Positions 1 to 7,609 of a DNA stretch of 9,282 nt are shown here, one piece after another. Made by a program: the position numbers and the translations under genes. The stretch is taken from positions 1 through 9,282 of the forward strand of contig RFPF01000103.1 in the NCBI GenBank assembly GCA_009926295.1, in the 5' to 3' direction. Within the stretch, counting starts at the first letter, position 1; every line of letters begins with the position of its first letter. Below the pieces are notes generated by a model. The model was not told the origin of the DNA and did not search any database. It was given only the letters and a program-made list of their open reading frames with translations. The stretch is from Planctomycetia bacterium. GTDB taxonomy: Bacteria; Planctomycetota; Planctomycetia; Pirellulales; UBA1268.

Positions 1-16
1 CCGCCCCACGCGCCCG

Positions 17-2350
17 GTGTGTGAACGCGTCGCCGCCGGGCTGATCACCTGGCGCGGCCCGTTGGCCGTGCTGGCCCTCGCGCTGGCGGTCGTCGGGGTG
101 GAGCGGTCTCGTCACCTCGAGTTCGCGCGGTCGATCGAGACGATGTTCGACCGTTCCGATCCTGCGCTGGTCCCTTACCGCCGGCTGGCGCGGGCGTTCG
201 GATCGAGCGAGGTTGTGCTTGCGGCCTACGACGACCCGGACCTGTTCACGACCGCCGGCATCGAACGGTTGCGAGAAGTCACCGCCGAACTCGAGACGAC
301 GCCAGGCGTCGCCTCGGCCACCAGCCTCGCGGGCACGCCCCTCGGTGCCCGCATCGTCGCGATCGACGAGAGCCCGACGGCCCGCAAGCTCGTGAAACTC
401 ATGGAAGGCTACACGCTCGGAGCCGACCACCGCACCGCCGCCATCGCCTGCGTGCTCCGCATGCCCATGGCGGATCCGGGCGCCGCCGTCCGCTCGGCCG
501 CGCGGGCCGAGGCGGCTTCCCGGGCCGACGCGATCGATCGAATCCGCGAGATCGTCACCCGGCTCCCGGGCGGCACCGTCGCGGGGGAGCCGGTCATGCT
601 GCGCGACGGTTTCGCGATGCTCGAACGCGACGGCAATCTGCTCGGCACGTGCTCCGGAGTGCTCGCGGGGCTCGTGCTGCTCGCCTCGTTCCGCAGCGTA
701 CGCTGGTTGGTCGTGCCGATGGCGGTCGTGCTGCTCGCCCTGTGGAGCACCCGGGGCGTGCTCGCCGTCTTCGGCCTCAAGCTCACCATGGTCTCGACGA
801 TGCTCTCGGCGATGGTGACGGTGGTCGCCATCGCCACGGTCGTGCACCTCATCGTCGAATACCGACGGCAGCGCGAACTCGGTCTCGAGCCCGAGCCGGC
901 GCTGCGGGAAGCGATTTCGCTCCTCTTCTGGCCGGTGGTCGGGGCGATCGCGACCGACATCATCGGCTTCGGCTCCCTGATCTTCAGCCGGGTCGGGCCG
1001 GTGCACGACTTCGGCATCATGACGGCCGTGGGGGCGGCCATGGTGCTCGTGGCCGCGGCGCTGGCGGTGCCGTTCCTCGCGCTGGCGGGCCGGTTCGACG
1101 CCGATCCGCGTCGCGCCTGGGGGGAGGGCGTTTTGGAACTGGGACTCGACGGCCTCGTGAACCGCATCGTGCGGCGGCCCGGGCTGACCCTCCTCGCCAC
1201 CACCGGGCTGGTCGCCGCGGCCGTCGCCGGCATGGGACGGCTCGAAGTCGAGACCGACTTCACGCGGAACTTCCGGAGTTCCAGCCCCATCGTCGCCTCC
1301 TACGACATGATCGAATCGCGGCTCGGTGGTGCGGGTGTGTGGGACGTCCTCGTGCCGGCGCCGGAGCCCATCGATGGAAAGGTGCTGGCCGGAGTCGCGC
1401 GGCTCGAAAATCGGCTCCGGACGGAGGTGGCGATTGCCGACACCTCCGGACGGAAGGAGCCGGCGCTCACCAAGGTGATGAGCGTGGCCGACGTGATGGA
1501 TGCGGTGTCGCCGATCTCGCTCGAGAGGCTGGAACGCACGCGGGTCGGCAACTGGCTGGTGTCCGGGGCCATCCGGCTCCTCGAAGACCAGCTGCCGCAG
1601 CTCGGCCGCGCGCTCATCGGACGGGATCCGGCCGACGGTTCCACCTGGCTGCGCGTGATGCTGCGGGCCCGTGAACGCCAGCCCGCCGACCAGAAGCGAT
1701 CCATCATCGAGGCGGTGAGACGCATCGTCGGGGAGGAATTCCCCGCCGACCGTTCCGGCCGGGGCGGCGAGGTCACGGGATTCTTCGTGCTTCTTGCACA
1801 ACTCATCGACCGCATGCTCGCGGATCAGTGGCTCACCTTCCTGCTCGCCGCCGCCGGAATCTTCTCGCTCCTCGCAGCCGGGTTCCGCAGCTGGCTGCTG
1901 GCCGCCGTGGCCCTCGTCCCCAACGCCCTGCCGATCTTCATCGTGCTCGGGCTGCTGGGCTGGGCCGGCGAGCGGGTCAACATGGGCACCGCGATGATCG
2001 CCGCGGTCTCGATGGGGCTGTCGGTCGACAGCTCGATCCACTACCTCGTCGCCTTCCGCCGCCGGCTGCGCGAGGGACACGCCCTGTCGGCGGCGTTGGA
2101 GACCGCCCATCAGACCGCGGGCCGGGCGATGGTGTTCTCGACCCTCGCGCTGGTGGTCGGATTCCTGGCGCTGACCACCAGCGGCTTCGTTCCGACCGTG
2201 TCGTTCGGCGCGCTCTCGTGCCTCACGCTCGTAGGCGGGCTCGCAGGCAACCTCGTCGTGCTGCCCGTCCTCCTCACGCTGCTCGGCCCGTGGCTCGACA
2301 CGGGCTGCCAGACGAGGGAAAAAACGCTACAACACGCGGCGATTTCCTGA
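17..2350 (+). CDS. MMPL/RND-superfamily transporter (possibly 5'-partial)
   Basis: This is an inner-membrane RND-type exporter of the MMPL family, probably driven by the proton gradient. Members move lipids, hopanoids or other hydrophobic molecules; the substrate cannot be read from sequence. The 777-residue product has the duplicated RND plan. There is one membrane segment near residues 12-27, a large outer loop to about 205, and a five-to-six-helix bundle at about 208-357. A further helix lies at about 389-407, followed by a second outer loop to about 603 and a last bundle at about 605-755. Helix 10 carries the family's acidic site (GLSVDSSIHYL, D671, H675); the equivalent position in helix 4 is Ala273 (ATVVHL, H277). 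The GTG at 17 is the first in-frame start in the window, but the frame is open to the left edge and no clear ribosome site is visible, so translation may start upstream. pepA follows after 28 bases on the same strand, suggesting co-transcription. The family call is firm; the exact start is not. Confidence 0.88.
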   Translation: MCERVAAGLITWRGPLAVLALALAVVGVERSRHLEFARSIETMFDRSDPALVPYRRLARAFGSSEVVLAAYDDPDLFTTAGIERLREVTAELETTPGVASATSLAGTPLGARIVAIDESPTARKLVKLMEGYTLGADHRTAAIACVLRMPMADPGAAVRSAARAEAASRADAIDRIREIVTRLPGGTVAGEPVMLRDGFAMLERDGNLLGTCSGVLAGLVLLASFRSVRWLVVPMAVVLLALWSTRGVLAVFGLKLTMVSTMLSAMVTVVAIATVVHLIVEYRRQRELGLEPEPALREAISLLFWPVVGAIATDIIGFGSLIFSRVGPVHDFGIMTAVGAAMVLVAAALAVPFLALAGRFDADPRRAWGEGVLELGLDGLVNRIVRRPGLTLLATTGLVAAAVAGMGRLEVETDFTRNFRSSSPIVASYDMIESRLGGAGVWDVLVPAPEPIDGKVLAGVARLENRLRTEVAIADTSGRKEPALTKVMSVADVMDAVSPISLERLERTRVGNWLVSGAIRLLEDQLPQLGRALIGRDPADGSTWLRVMLRARERQPADQKRSIIEAVRRIVGEEFPADRSGRGGEVTGFFVLLAQLIDRMLADQWLTFLLAAAGIFSLLAAGFRSWLLAAVALVPNALPIFIVLGLLGWAGERVNMGTAMIAAVSMGLSVDSSIHYLVAFRRRLREGHALSAALETAHQTAGRAMVFSTLALVVGFLALTTSGFVPTVSFGALSCLTLVGGLAGNLVVLPVLLTLLGPWLDTGCQTREKTLQHAAIS

Positions 2351-2378
2351 ACCACTCCCTGCGCGCCGAGGCCTCCGC

Positions 2379-3875
2379 ATGACCGCCGAATTCGCACTGC
2401 TTCGCGGGGTCCGCGACGTCGTCGCCGATCCCGCCGCCCGCCCCGAGTCTTTCGAAGGCGACGCCCTCGTGGTGTTCCTGACGGAGGGCGGTGTCGGAGC
2501 GGGCGGCTGCGCCGACGTCGACCGCGCAACCGGGGGCCTGCTCGCCAGGCTGGTCGCCGGGGGTGACTTGTCGGGCCGGAGATATGAGTGCGTCGCACTG
2601 CTGGCGCCCGCCGGGCTGCGCGTCGCCCAGGTTCTCGTCGTGGGACTCGGCCGGCGCGAGGACGTCGATGCGGGCACGCTCCATCGCGCGGCCGCCACCG
2701 CCACCCGGCAGCTCGCTTCCCGGGCCCGGGCACGGGTCGGGATCATCGCCGACGGGTCCTGGACGACCCGACAGCTGGAACAGGCCGTCGCTGGAGCCTG
2801 CGTGGGGATGGTCGGGCAGGACCTGTACCGTGCCGAGAAGAAGCGGTTCCGCTTCGGGGCGACCGTGTGGATCGGGGCGTCGCCGGAGACGGTGGATCGA
2901 GGATCGCTCATCGCCGACGGCGTGAACCTCGCCCGCCGGCTCGTGAACATGTCGCCGGACGACATGTACCCGCAGACCTTCGCGGAGGAGGCCGCGTCCG
3001 TCGCCGGCCGGACCGGCATGGAGATCGACATCTGGGACGAGGATCGGCTCGTCCGAGAACGCTGCAACGCGATCCTCGCCGTGGGCAGGGGCAGCCACCG
3101 GCCGCCGCGCGTCGCGATCCTCCGCTACCGTGGTGGCGGGGGGAACGACGAGACGCCCAGCCTCGCACTGGTGGGCAAGGGCGTGACGTTCGACTCCGGC
3201 GGGCTGTCTCTCAAGCCGTCCGACTCGATGCTCACCATGAAGTGCGACATGGCCGGCGCGGCCGCCGTGACCGGCGCGATCGCCACCATCGCCGCCCTCA
3301 AGCTGCCGGTCCACGCAGTCGCCGCCGTGGGCCTCGCGGAAAACATGACCGGCCCCGCCGCCTACAAGCTCGGCGACGTGATCACCGCGCGGAGCGGAAC
3401 GACCATCGAGGTCCACAACACCGATGCCGAGGGCCGGATCGTGCTGGCCGACGTGCTCGATGTCGTGAAGGGGCTCCGGCCGCGGCGGATCGTCGACGCC
3501 GCCACGCTCACCGGCGCCTGCATGGTCGCCCTCGGCCACGACGTGGCCGGCTTGTTCACGAACGACCAGCCCCTCTGCGATGAACTGGCGGCGGCGGCCC
3601 GCGCCGTCGGTGAGCCGGTCTGGCAACTGCCGATGTACGCGGACTACGACGAGCAGATCAAGAGCGAGGTGGCCGACATCAAGAACGTCGGCGATGGCCG
3701 CTGGGGCGGGGCGATCACGGCCGCCAAGTTTCTGGAGCGGTTCGTGGGAGGCATCCCCTGGACCCACGTGGACATCGCCGGCCCGGCCTTCGCCGAGAAG
3801 CCCCGCCCCTGGATCGACGGCGGCGGCACGGGTGCGATGGTGCGGACGTTCGTCGAGTTCGCCCGCGGCACGTAA
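2379..3875 (+). CDS. pepA: Leucyl (cytosol) aminopeptidase, M17 family
   Basis: This is a cytoplasmic two-metal aminopeptidase that releases N-terminal residues, preferring Leu, from peptides during protein turnover; M17 enzymes are normally hexamers. The 498-residue length is typical. Residues about 1-165 look like the variable N-terminal domain, and the catalytic domain follows. All expected active-site residues can be placed. VGKGVTFDSGG supplies K267 and D272, with K279 just after. KCDMAG supplies D290. The M17 signature NTDAEGR supplies D349, E351 and R353. By family knowledge K267, D272, D290, D349 and E351 bind the metals, while K279 and R353 take part in catalysis. The ATG at 2379 is supported by GAGG at 2368-2371, seven bases upstream. 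It lies 28 bases after the transporter and is probably transcribed with it. Twelve bases after its stop a copy of the dispersed repeat begins. Some PepA proteins also bind DNA as regulators; nothing here shows that. Confidence 0.96.
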   Translation: MTAEFALLRGVRDVVADPAARPESFEGDALVVFLTEGGVGAGGCADVDRATGGLLARLVAGGDLSGRRYECVALLAPAGLRVAQVLVVGLGRREDVDAGTLHRAAATATRQLASRARARVGIIADGSWTTRQLEQAVAGACVGMVGQDLYRAEKKRFRFGATVWIGASPETVDRGSLIADGVNLARRLVNMSPDDMYPQTFAEEAASVAGRTGMEIDIWDEDRLVRERCNAILAVGRGSHRPPRVAILRYRGGGGNDETPSLALVGKGVTFDSGGLSLKPSDSMLTMKCDMAGAAAVTGAIATIAALKLPVHAVAAVGLAENMTGPAAYKLGDVITARSGTTIEVHNTDAEGRIVLADVLDVVKGLRPRRIVDAATLTGACMVALGHDVAGLFTNDQPLCDELAAAARAVGEPVWQLPMYADYDEQIKSEVADIKNVGDGRWGGAITAAKFLERFVGGIPWTHVDIAGPAFAEKPRPWIDGGGTGAMVRTFVEFARGT

Positions 3876-3887
3876 TCTCTCGAGCCC

Positions 3888-3922
3888 GCCGGCTTCGGGT
3901 TCCCCGTATCCGTCGCCGGACG
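3888..3922 (+). repeat. Dispersed GC-rich repeat, copy A
   Basis: This 35-base copy starts 12 bases after the pepA stop. It matches copy C (9009-9043) at 31 of 35 positions by eye, and its core GGCTTCGGG is shared by all four copies. CCGGC at 3889-3893 can pair with GCCGG at 3915-3919, giving a weak outer stem. It lies in inverted orientation to copy B. Confidence 0.75.
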
Positions 3923-3998
3923 TCCGCCTCCGCCCTCCAGGCTACGGCTCACTCGGATGTGCCTGCGCTGCGCCATCCATGGCTTCGCTGGTCAAATA

Positions 3999-4033
3999 CA
4001 CCGGCTCCCGGCACACGGGGAGCCCGAAGCCTC
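3999..4033 (-). repeat. Dispersed GC-rich repeat, copy B, with hairpin
   Basis: This copy, read on the - strand, begins one base after the mtnA stop codon. It matches copy D (9224-9258) at 33 of 35 positions. GGCTCCC at 4003-4009 pairs with GGGAGCC at 4018-4024, giving a seven-base-pair stem with an eight-base loop. No U-run follows on the mtnA transcript, so it is not a canonical intrinsic terminator, but the fold could protect the mRNA 3' end. Confidence 0.75.
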
Positions 4034-4034
4034 G

Positions 4035-5105
4035 TCAACGCGGCGGAGGCCCGGAAAGCACCGCGGCGATGCGGGCCGGAGTGACGGGTTCGATGACGCC
4101 GTGCTCGGTGATGATCGCGCGGATGAGGCGGGCGGGCGTGACGTCGAAGGCGGGATTGAAGGCCCTCGCGCCGGCAGGAGCGGCCTGGACGCCGAGCGGC
4201 GCGAGCACCTCCGCCGCCCCGCGCTCCTCGATGGGGATGTCGCCGCCGTCGGTGAGCGCCAGGTCGAAGGTGCTCGACGGGGCCGCGACGAAGAACGGCA
4301 CGCCGTGAGCCGCCGCGAGGACGGCCAGCGCGTAGGTGCCGATCTTGTTGGCCGTGTCGCCGTTGGCCGTGATCCGATCGGCCCCCACGATGCACGCGGC
4401 GATCCGACCCGTCGCAAGCAGGTGGCCGGCGGCGGCATCGACGAGCACGGTCACCGGGATGCCCCGCTCGACGAGCTCCCATGCCGTGAGCCGGGCCCCC
4501 TGGAAGAGCGGCCGGGTCTCGTCAGCGAACACCTCGAACCGCCGGCCGGAATCCCACGCCGCCGTGATCACGCCGAGGGCCGTGCCGTCGCCGCCGGTCG
4601 CGAGCGCGCCGGTGTTGCAGTGCGTGAGGATGTTTCCCGTCGGCAGCACCGCGGCCCCGTGTCGGCCGATCGCCGCGCACAGGCGGCGATCCTCGTCGTG
4701 GATGGTCCGGGCCTCGGCGAGCAGGACCTCGGCGAGGGTCTCCGCGGAGGTGTCGGCCGCGAGCGGGGCGATCTTGACGAGCGACCGCTCGACGGCCCAG
4801 CGCAGATTCACCGCAGTGGGCCGGGCGGAGGCGAGTTCCTCGCCGCGGGCGAGCACATGGGCACGGGCCCGGGAAGCGTCACATCCGCCGCGCACGGCCT
4901 CGCCGGCGGCGACCACCAGGCCGTAGGCTCCCGCAATGCCGATCGCCGGCGCGCCGCGCACGCGCAGGCTTCTGATCGCCTCGACGACAGAGTCGACGTC
5001 GCGACACTCCCGCCACACGATCCCGCCCGGGAGCAGGGTCTGGTCGAGAATGTCGAGGTGGCCGGCCGCGTCGCCCGTCCAGCGCACCGATACCGGCCTG
5101 GTCAT
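4035..5105 (-). CDS. mtnA: S-methyl-5-thioribose-1-phosphate isomerase
   Basis: This cytoplasmic enzyme of the methionine salvage pathway converts 5-methylthioribose 1-phosphate to 5-methylthioribulose 1-phosphate. The fold is related to the eIF2B alpha, beta and delta subunits. The product is 356 residues, normal for the family. Visible motifs in order are RWTGD near the start, RGAPAIG (50-56), THCNTG with the expected catalytic Cys163, ADETRP, VGADRI with the expected catalytic Asp243, NGDTANKIGTYA, and a C-terminal NPAFDVTP. The ATG at 5105 is chosen over an upstream in-frame start at 5264. It has GAGG seven bases upstream, gives the usual MtnA N-terminus, and overlaps the ald stop by four bases (ATGA). 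The longer form would add 53 arginine-rich residues copied from ald in another frame. No other methionine-salvage gene is in the window. eIF2B-like paralogues (for example ribose-1,5-bisphosphate isomerases) are the main alternative, but the motifs favour MtnA. Confidence 0.94.
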   Translation of the reverse strand: MTRPVSVRWTGDAAGHLDILDQTLLPGGIVWRECRDVDSVVEAIRSLRVRGAPAIGIAGAYGLVVAAGEAVRGGCDASRARAHVLARGEELASARPTAVNLRWAVERSLVKIAPLAADTSAETLAEVLLAEARTIHDEDRRLCAAIGRHGAAVLPTGNILTHCNTGALATGGDGTALGVITAAWDSGRRFEVFADETRPLFQGARLTAWELVERGIPVTVLVDAAAGHLLATGRIAACIVGADRITANGDTANKIGTYALAVLAAAHGVPFFVAAPSSTFDLALTDGGDIPIEERGAAEVLAPLGVQAAPAGARAFNPAFDVTPARLIRAIITEHGVIEPVTPARIAAVLSGPPPR

Positions 5106-6202
5106 GGCAGGGCCTCGCACGGAAGGCCGAAGGCATCCGCGACGGCACGCTGCACGAGCAGGCCCCGGTACACGTTCACGGCCGACCGCATCGCGGGGCT
5201 CGCCGCAATGGCGGCATCGACACCTGCGGCGAGTTGAAGCACGTAGGGCAGCGTGGCGTTGCACAGGGCGTAGGTGCTCGTGCGTCCTACCGCGCCCGGC
5301 ATGTTCGTCACGCAGTAGTGCACGACGTCATCCACCACGAACGTCGGCGCGGCATGCGTCGTGGGATGGCTCGTGGCCACGCACCCCCCCTGGTCGATCG
5401 CCACGTCGATGATCACCGCCCCCGGCTTCATCACCGCGAGATCCTCACGGGCCACGAGGTGCGGGGCCCGCGCCCCGGGGATGAGCACGCTGCCGATCAC
5501 GAGATCGGCCCAGCCGAGCCGCTCGCGGATCGTGTGGCGGTCGGAGTAGAGGCAGTCGACGTTCGGCGGCGTGACATCGTCGAGGTAGCGCAGCCGTTCG
5601 AGATTGGTGTCGAGGAGCGCGATGTTGGCACCGAAGCCGGCGGCCACCTTGGCGGCGTTCGCGCCGACCGTCCCGGCCCCGAGGACGAGCACGTTGGCCG
5701 GCGCCACGCCCGGCACGCCGCCGAGCAGGATGCCGCGGCCCATCTGCGGCCTCTCGAGATACTTGGCGCCCTCCTGGATGCTCATGCGGCCGGCGACCTC
5801 GCTCATCGGCACCAGCAGCGGCAGCCTGCCGCGGTCGTCACGAAGCGTCTCGTACGCGATGCCGGTGGCCCCTGTCGCGAGGAAGCCCTCCGTGAGCCGG
5901 CGATCGGCAGCGAGATGCAGGTAGGTGAACAGCGACTGGCCGGCACGGAGCAGGGCAAGCTCCGGAGGCTGCGGCTCCTTCACCTTGACGACGAGATCGG
6001 CCGCGGCGAACACATCGGCAGCCGAGTCGACGAGCGTCGCCCCACACGCCGCATAGGCCTCGTCGGGCAGGCCCGACCCGACGCCCGCGGAACGCTGCAC
6101 GATCACGCGGTGTCCGGCCCGCACCAGTTCCTCGACGCCCACCGGCAGCAGCGCGACCCGATATTCGTCCTTCTTCGTCTCCTTCGGGACGCCGACGATC
6201 AT
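5102..6202 (-). CDS. ald: Alanine dehydrogenase
   Basis: This is a cytoplasmic NAD-dependent enzyme that interconverts L-alanine and pyruvate plus ammonium, linking amino-acid use to central metabolism. The 366-residue length is typical. The N-terminus MIVGVPKETKKDEYRVAL is a textbook start for the family and contains R15. K75 (KVKEP) and H96 (YLHLAA) match the substrate-binding and catalytic residues of characterised enzymes. The nucleotide-binding loop is GAGTVG (176-181), with D198 at the end of the second strand suited to NAD. D270 in DVAIDQGG is the other conserved catalytic residue, and TNMPGAVGRTS follows near the C-terminus. The ATG shares one base with the stop of the oxidoreductase gene (TGATG), and the stop overlaps mtnA by four bases, so it sits in the middle of a coupled three-gene unit. 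No strong ribosome site precedes it, only a purine-rich AAAAAAGAAA stretch, consistent with dependence on upstream translation. Confidence 0.96.
   Translation of the reverse strand: MIVGVPKETKKDEYRVALLPVGVEELVRAGHRVIVQRSAGVGSGLPDEAYAACGATLVDSAADVFAAADLVVKVKEPQPPELALLRAGQSLFTYLHLAADRRLTEGFLATGATGIAYETLRDDRGRLPLLVPMSEVAGRMSIQEGAKYLERPQMGRGILLGGVPGVAPANVLVLGAGTVGANAAKVAAGFGANIALLDTNLERLRYLDDVTPPNVDCLYSDRHTIRERLGWADLVIGSVLIPGARAPHLVAREDLAVMKPGAVIIDVAIDQGGCVATSHPTTHAAPTFVVDDVVHYCVTNMPGAVGRTSTYALCNATLPYVLQLAAGVDAAIAASPAMRSAVNVYRGLLVQRAVADAFGLPCEALP
5113..5116 (-). promoter_or_regulatory. Ribosome binding site deciding the mtnA start
   Basis: On the - strand this reads GAGG, seven bases before the ATG at 5105. 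It lies inside the end of ald. It supports the internal start of mtnA and, with the ATGA overlap, suggests coupled translation. Confidence 0.6.
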
Positions 6203-7506
6203 CAGGCGGTTTCTTTTTTATCGGCGACGATCTTGTAGGTCGCCGGCATGGGCACTGGATAGTTGCCGTCCTTGTCGGGCACGACCGGCGGCACGGTATC
6301 CCACGTCGGCGAATCCGGCATGGAGCGATTGCCCAGATCGAAGGCCTGCTGGTAGCCCCACTGCTTGCCCGTGTAGGTGGCGTTCCGGCCGAGCACCGCG
6401 GAAAAACTCGACGTGGTCCCGTAGTAGGCGTTGTTGAGCGGCTTGTCGTTGCGGATCGCGTCGTGCAGCTCGTCGTGCTCCACCTGGTAGGGATTCTCCG
6501 CCTTCCCCTCGAACTTCCAGAGCACCTTTCCGGTGTGGTCGGTGATCTCGCCGATCTTCACCAGCCCCTTGGTGCCCTGGAACTCCTCGTTCACCCTCCC
6601 GTCGCCACCGGGGAACTGCCGGCACTGGCTCGCGATGCGCACGCCGCCGGGATAGACGAAATTCACCGCGTGGTGGTCGTAGATCTCGCTCGGCTGGCCG
6701 GGCACGCGGTTTTGCCTGCCGCCCACGCCATACGCGGATTCAGGCAGGCGATCGAGAACCCAATTCGCCACGTCTATGTTGTGGACGTGCTGCTCGCAGA
6801 TGTGGTCGCCGCACAGCCAGTTGAAGTGGTACCAGTTGTGCACCTGGAACTGCATCTCCGTCATCTCGGGCTTGCGGGGGCGGTACCAGATTCCGCCGCC
6901 GTTCCAGTACACCTGCCCGCCGATGATGTCACCGGCCAGACCCTCGCGGATCCTCTGGATCGTCTCGCGATATTTCTGGTCGTACCGTCTCTGCAGCCCC
7001 ACGACGACCTTGAGTTTCTTCTCGTCGGCCATCTTCGCGGCCGCCAGGCAGAGTTGCGCTCCGAAGGCGTCCACGCATACCGGCTTCTCCATGAACACGT
7101 TCTTGCCGGCTCTCACCGCCGCGTCGAAATGGAACGGGCGGAATCCCGGGGGCGTGGCGAGGATCACGAGGTCGCAGTGCTCGAGCACCTGCTTGTAGCC
7201 ATCGAGACCCTTGTATTGCCGGTCTTCCGGGCAATCCACCTTGTCCTTCATCGGCTCGACGGCCTTGAGCGCGCCCTTGATCCGATCCTCGAAGGCGTCC
7301 GCCACCGCGGTGAGCTTGACGTTGGAGCCCGGAACCGAGAGCGACTGCTGCAGGGCGCCCGTGCCGCGGCCGCCCGCCCCGATCAGGCCGATGCGGATCA
7401 CGTCGCTCGACGGGGACTGGCCGTGCACGGCGGACATGGCGGCGATGGTGCCGACCGCTCCGGCGGTTCGAATCACGTCGCGGCGCGAGAGGCGGGAGGG
7501 CGTCAT
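6202..7506 (-). CDS. Tat-exported Gfo/Idh/MocA-family oxidoreductase
   Basis: This is a predicted NAD(P)-dependent oxidoreductase of the glucose-fructose oxidoreductase/inositol dehydrogenase/MocA family, probably acting on a sugar or sugar derivative outside the cytoplasm. The 434-residue product begins with a twin-arginine signal: SRRDVI at residues 7-12, then a hydrophobic stretch to about 27. The Rossmann loop GAGGRG is at 43-48. The EKP motif (E140, K141, P142) carries the family lysine. A later block WLCGDHICEQHVHNID (D234, H235, H240, H242, D245) holds the probable catalytic acid/base and substrate contacts. I chose the ATG at 7506 because it gives the Tat signal and has GGAG nine bases upstream; a frame extending to 7863 would run into der and adds arginine-rich shadow sequence. 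It is the first gene of the tight unit with ald and mtnA. The substrate cannot be assigned. An A6 run near the 3' end is described in the findings. Confidence 0.92.
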   Translation of the reverse strand: MTPSRLSRRDVIRTAGAVGTIAAMSAVHGQSPSSDVIRIGLIGAGGRGTGALQQSLSVPGSNVKLTAVADAFEDRIKGALKAVEPMKDKVDCPEDRQYKGLDGYKQVLEHCDLVILATPPGFRPFHFDAAVRAGKNVFMEKPVCVDAFGAQLCLAAAKMADEKKLKVVVGLQRRYDQKYRETIQRIREGLAGDIIGGQVYWNGGGIWYRPRKPEMTEMQFQVHNWYHFNWLCGDHICEQHVHNIDVANWVLDRLPESAYGVGGRQNRVPGQPSEIYDHHAVNFVYPGGVRIASQCRQFPGGDGRVNEEFQGTKGLVKIGEITDHTGKVLWKFEGKAENPYQVEHDELHDAIRNDKPLNNAYYGTTSSFSAVLGRNATYTGKQWGYQQAFDLGNRSMPDSPTWDTVPPVVPDKDGNYPVPMPATYKIVADKKETA

Positions 7507-7515
7507 GGGGGTGGG

Positions 7516-7519
7516 CTCC
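7516..7519 (-). promoter_or_regulatory. Ribosome binding site deciding the oxidoreductase start
   Basis: On the - strand this reads GGAG, nine bases before the ATG at 7506. It supports the start that yields a twin-arginine signal peptide rather than the longer frame overlapping der. Confidence 0.5.
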
Positions 7520-7609
7520 GTGATGAAGCGGGAAAGTGTCCGGGCGGCTTGACCGGTAGCGACATAGGATACCCACCTGCACGGGCCGATGGAAACGTGG
7601 CTGCCGGCC

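Larger units (their letters stand above)
3888..4033. repeat. Composite palindromic element in the convergent pepA/mtnA gap
   Basis: The 159 bases between the pepA stop and the mtnA stop are almost filled by a 146-base unit bounded by two inverted copies of one repeat (A at 3888-3922, B at 3999-4033). The middle (3923-3998) has no gene and no recognised motif. Part of it recurs near the right edge: TGACCAGCG and GCGCAGGCA, read on the - strand here, reappear at 9264-9278. The arrangement resembles REP/BIME-type extragenic palindromes or a small non-autonomous element. Read from each gene, the repeat follows the stop codon in the same orientation, so a role in transcript ends or mRNA stability is possible. 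No T-tract marks an ordinary intrinsic terminator. The repeat is seen directly; its class and role are inferred. Confidence 0.6.

Noticed and set aside
2274..3767. 497-codon - strand open frame opposite pepA
   Set aside because: It is His, Asp and Gly rich with no motif and lies antisense to a complete M17 enzyme whose active site is fully accounted for. Long antisense frames are expected in GC-rich genes.
4003..4024. Intrinsic terminator for mtnA at the repeat B hairpin
   Set aside because: The stem is good, but no U-tract follows on the mtnA strand; kept as a repeat with possible 3'-end function only.
3957..5237. 426-codon + strand open frame opposite mtnA
   Set aside because: Low-complexity Arg/Gly/Asp composition, no domain, and it begins inside the repeat unit. 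It mirrors the mtnA coding frame.
5106..5264. N-terminal extension of mtnA to 5264
   Set aside because: It would add 53 arginine-rich residues inside ald; the internal ATG has a ribosome site and matches the normal MtnA start.
7566..7595. Possible promoter before the oxidoreductase (TTTCCA, 18 bases, TATCCT on the - strand)
   Set aside because: Each box matches only four of six consensus bases, too weak to list without transcript data; der could equally drive the downstream genes.
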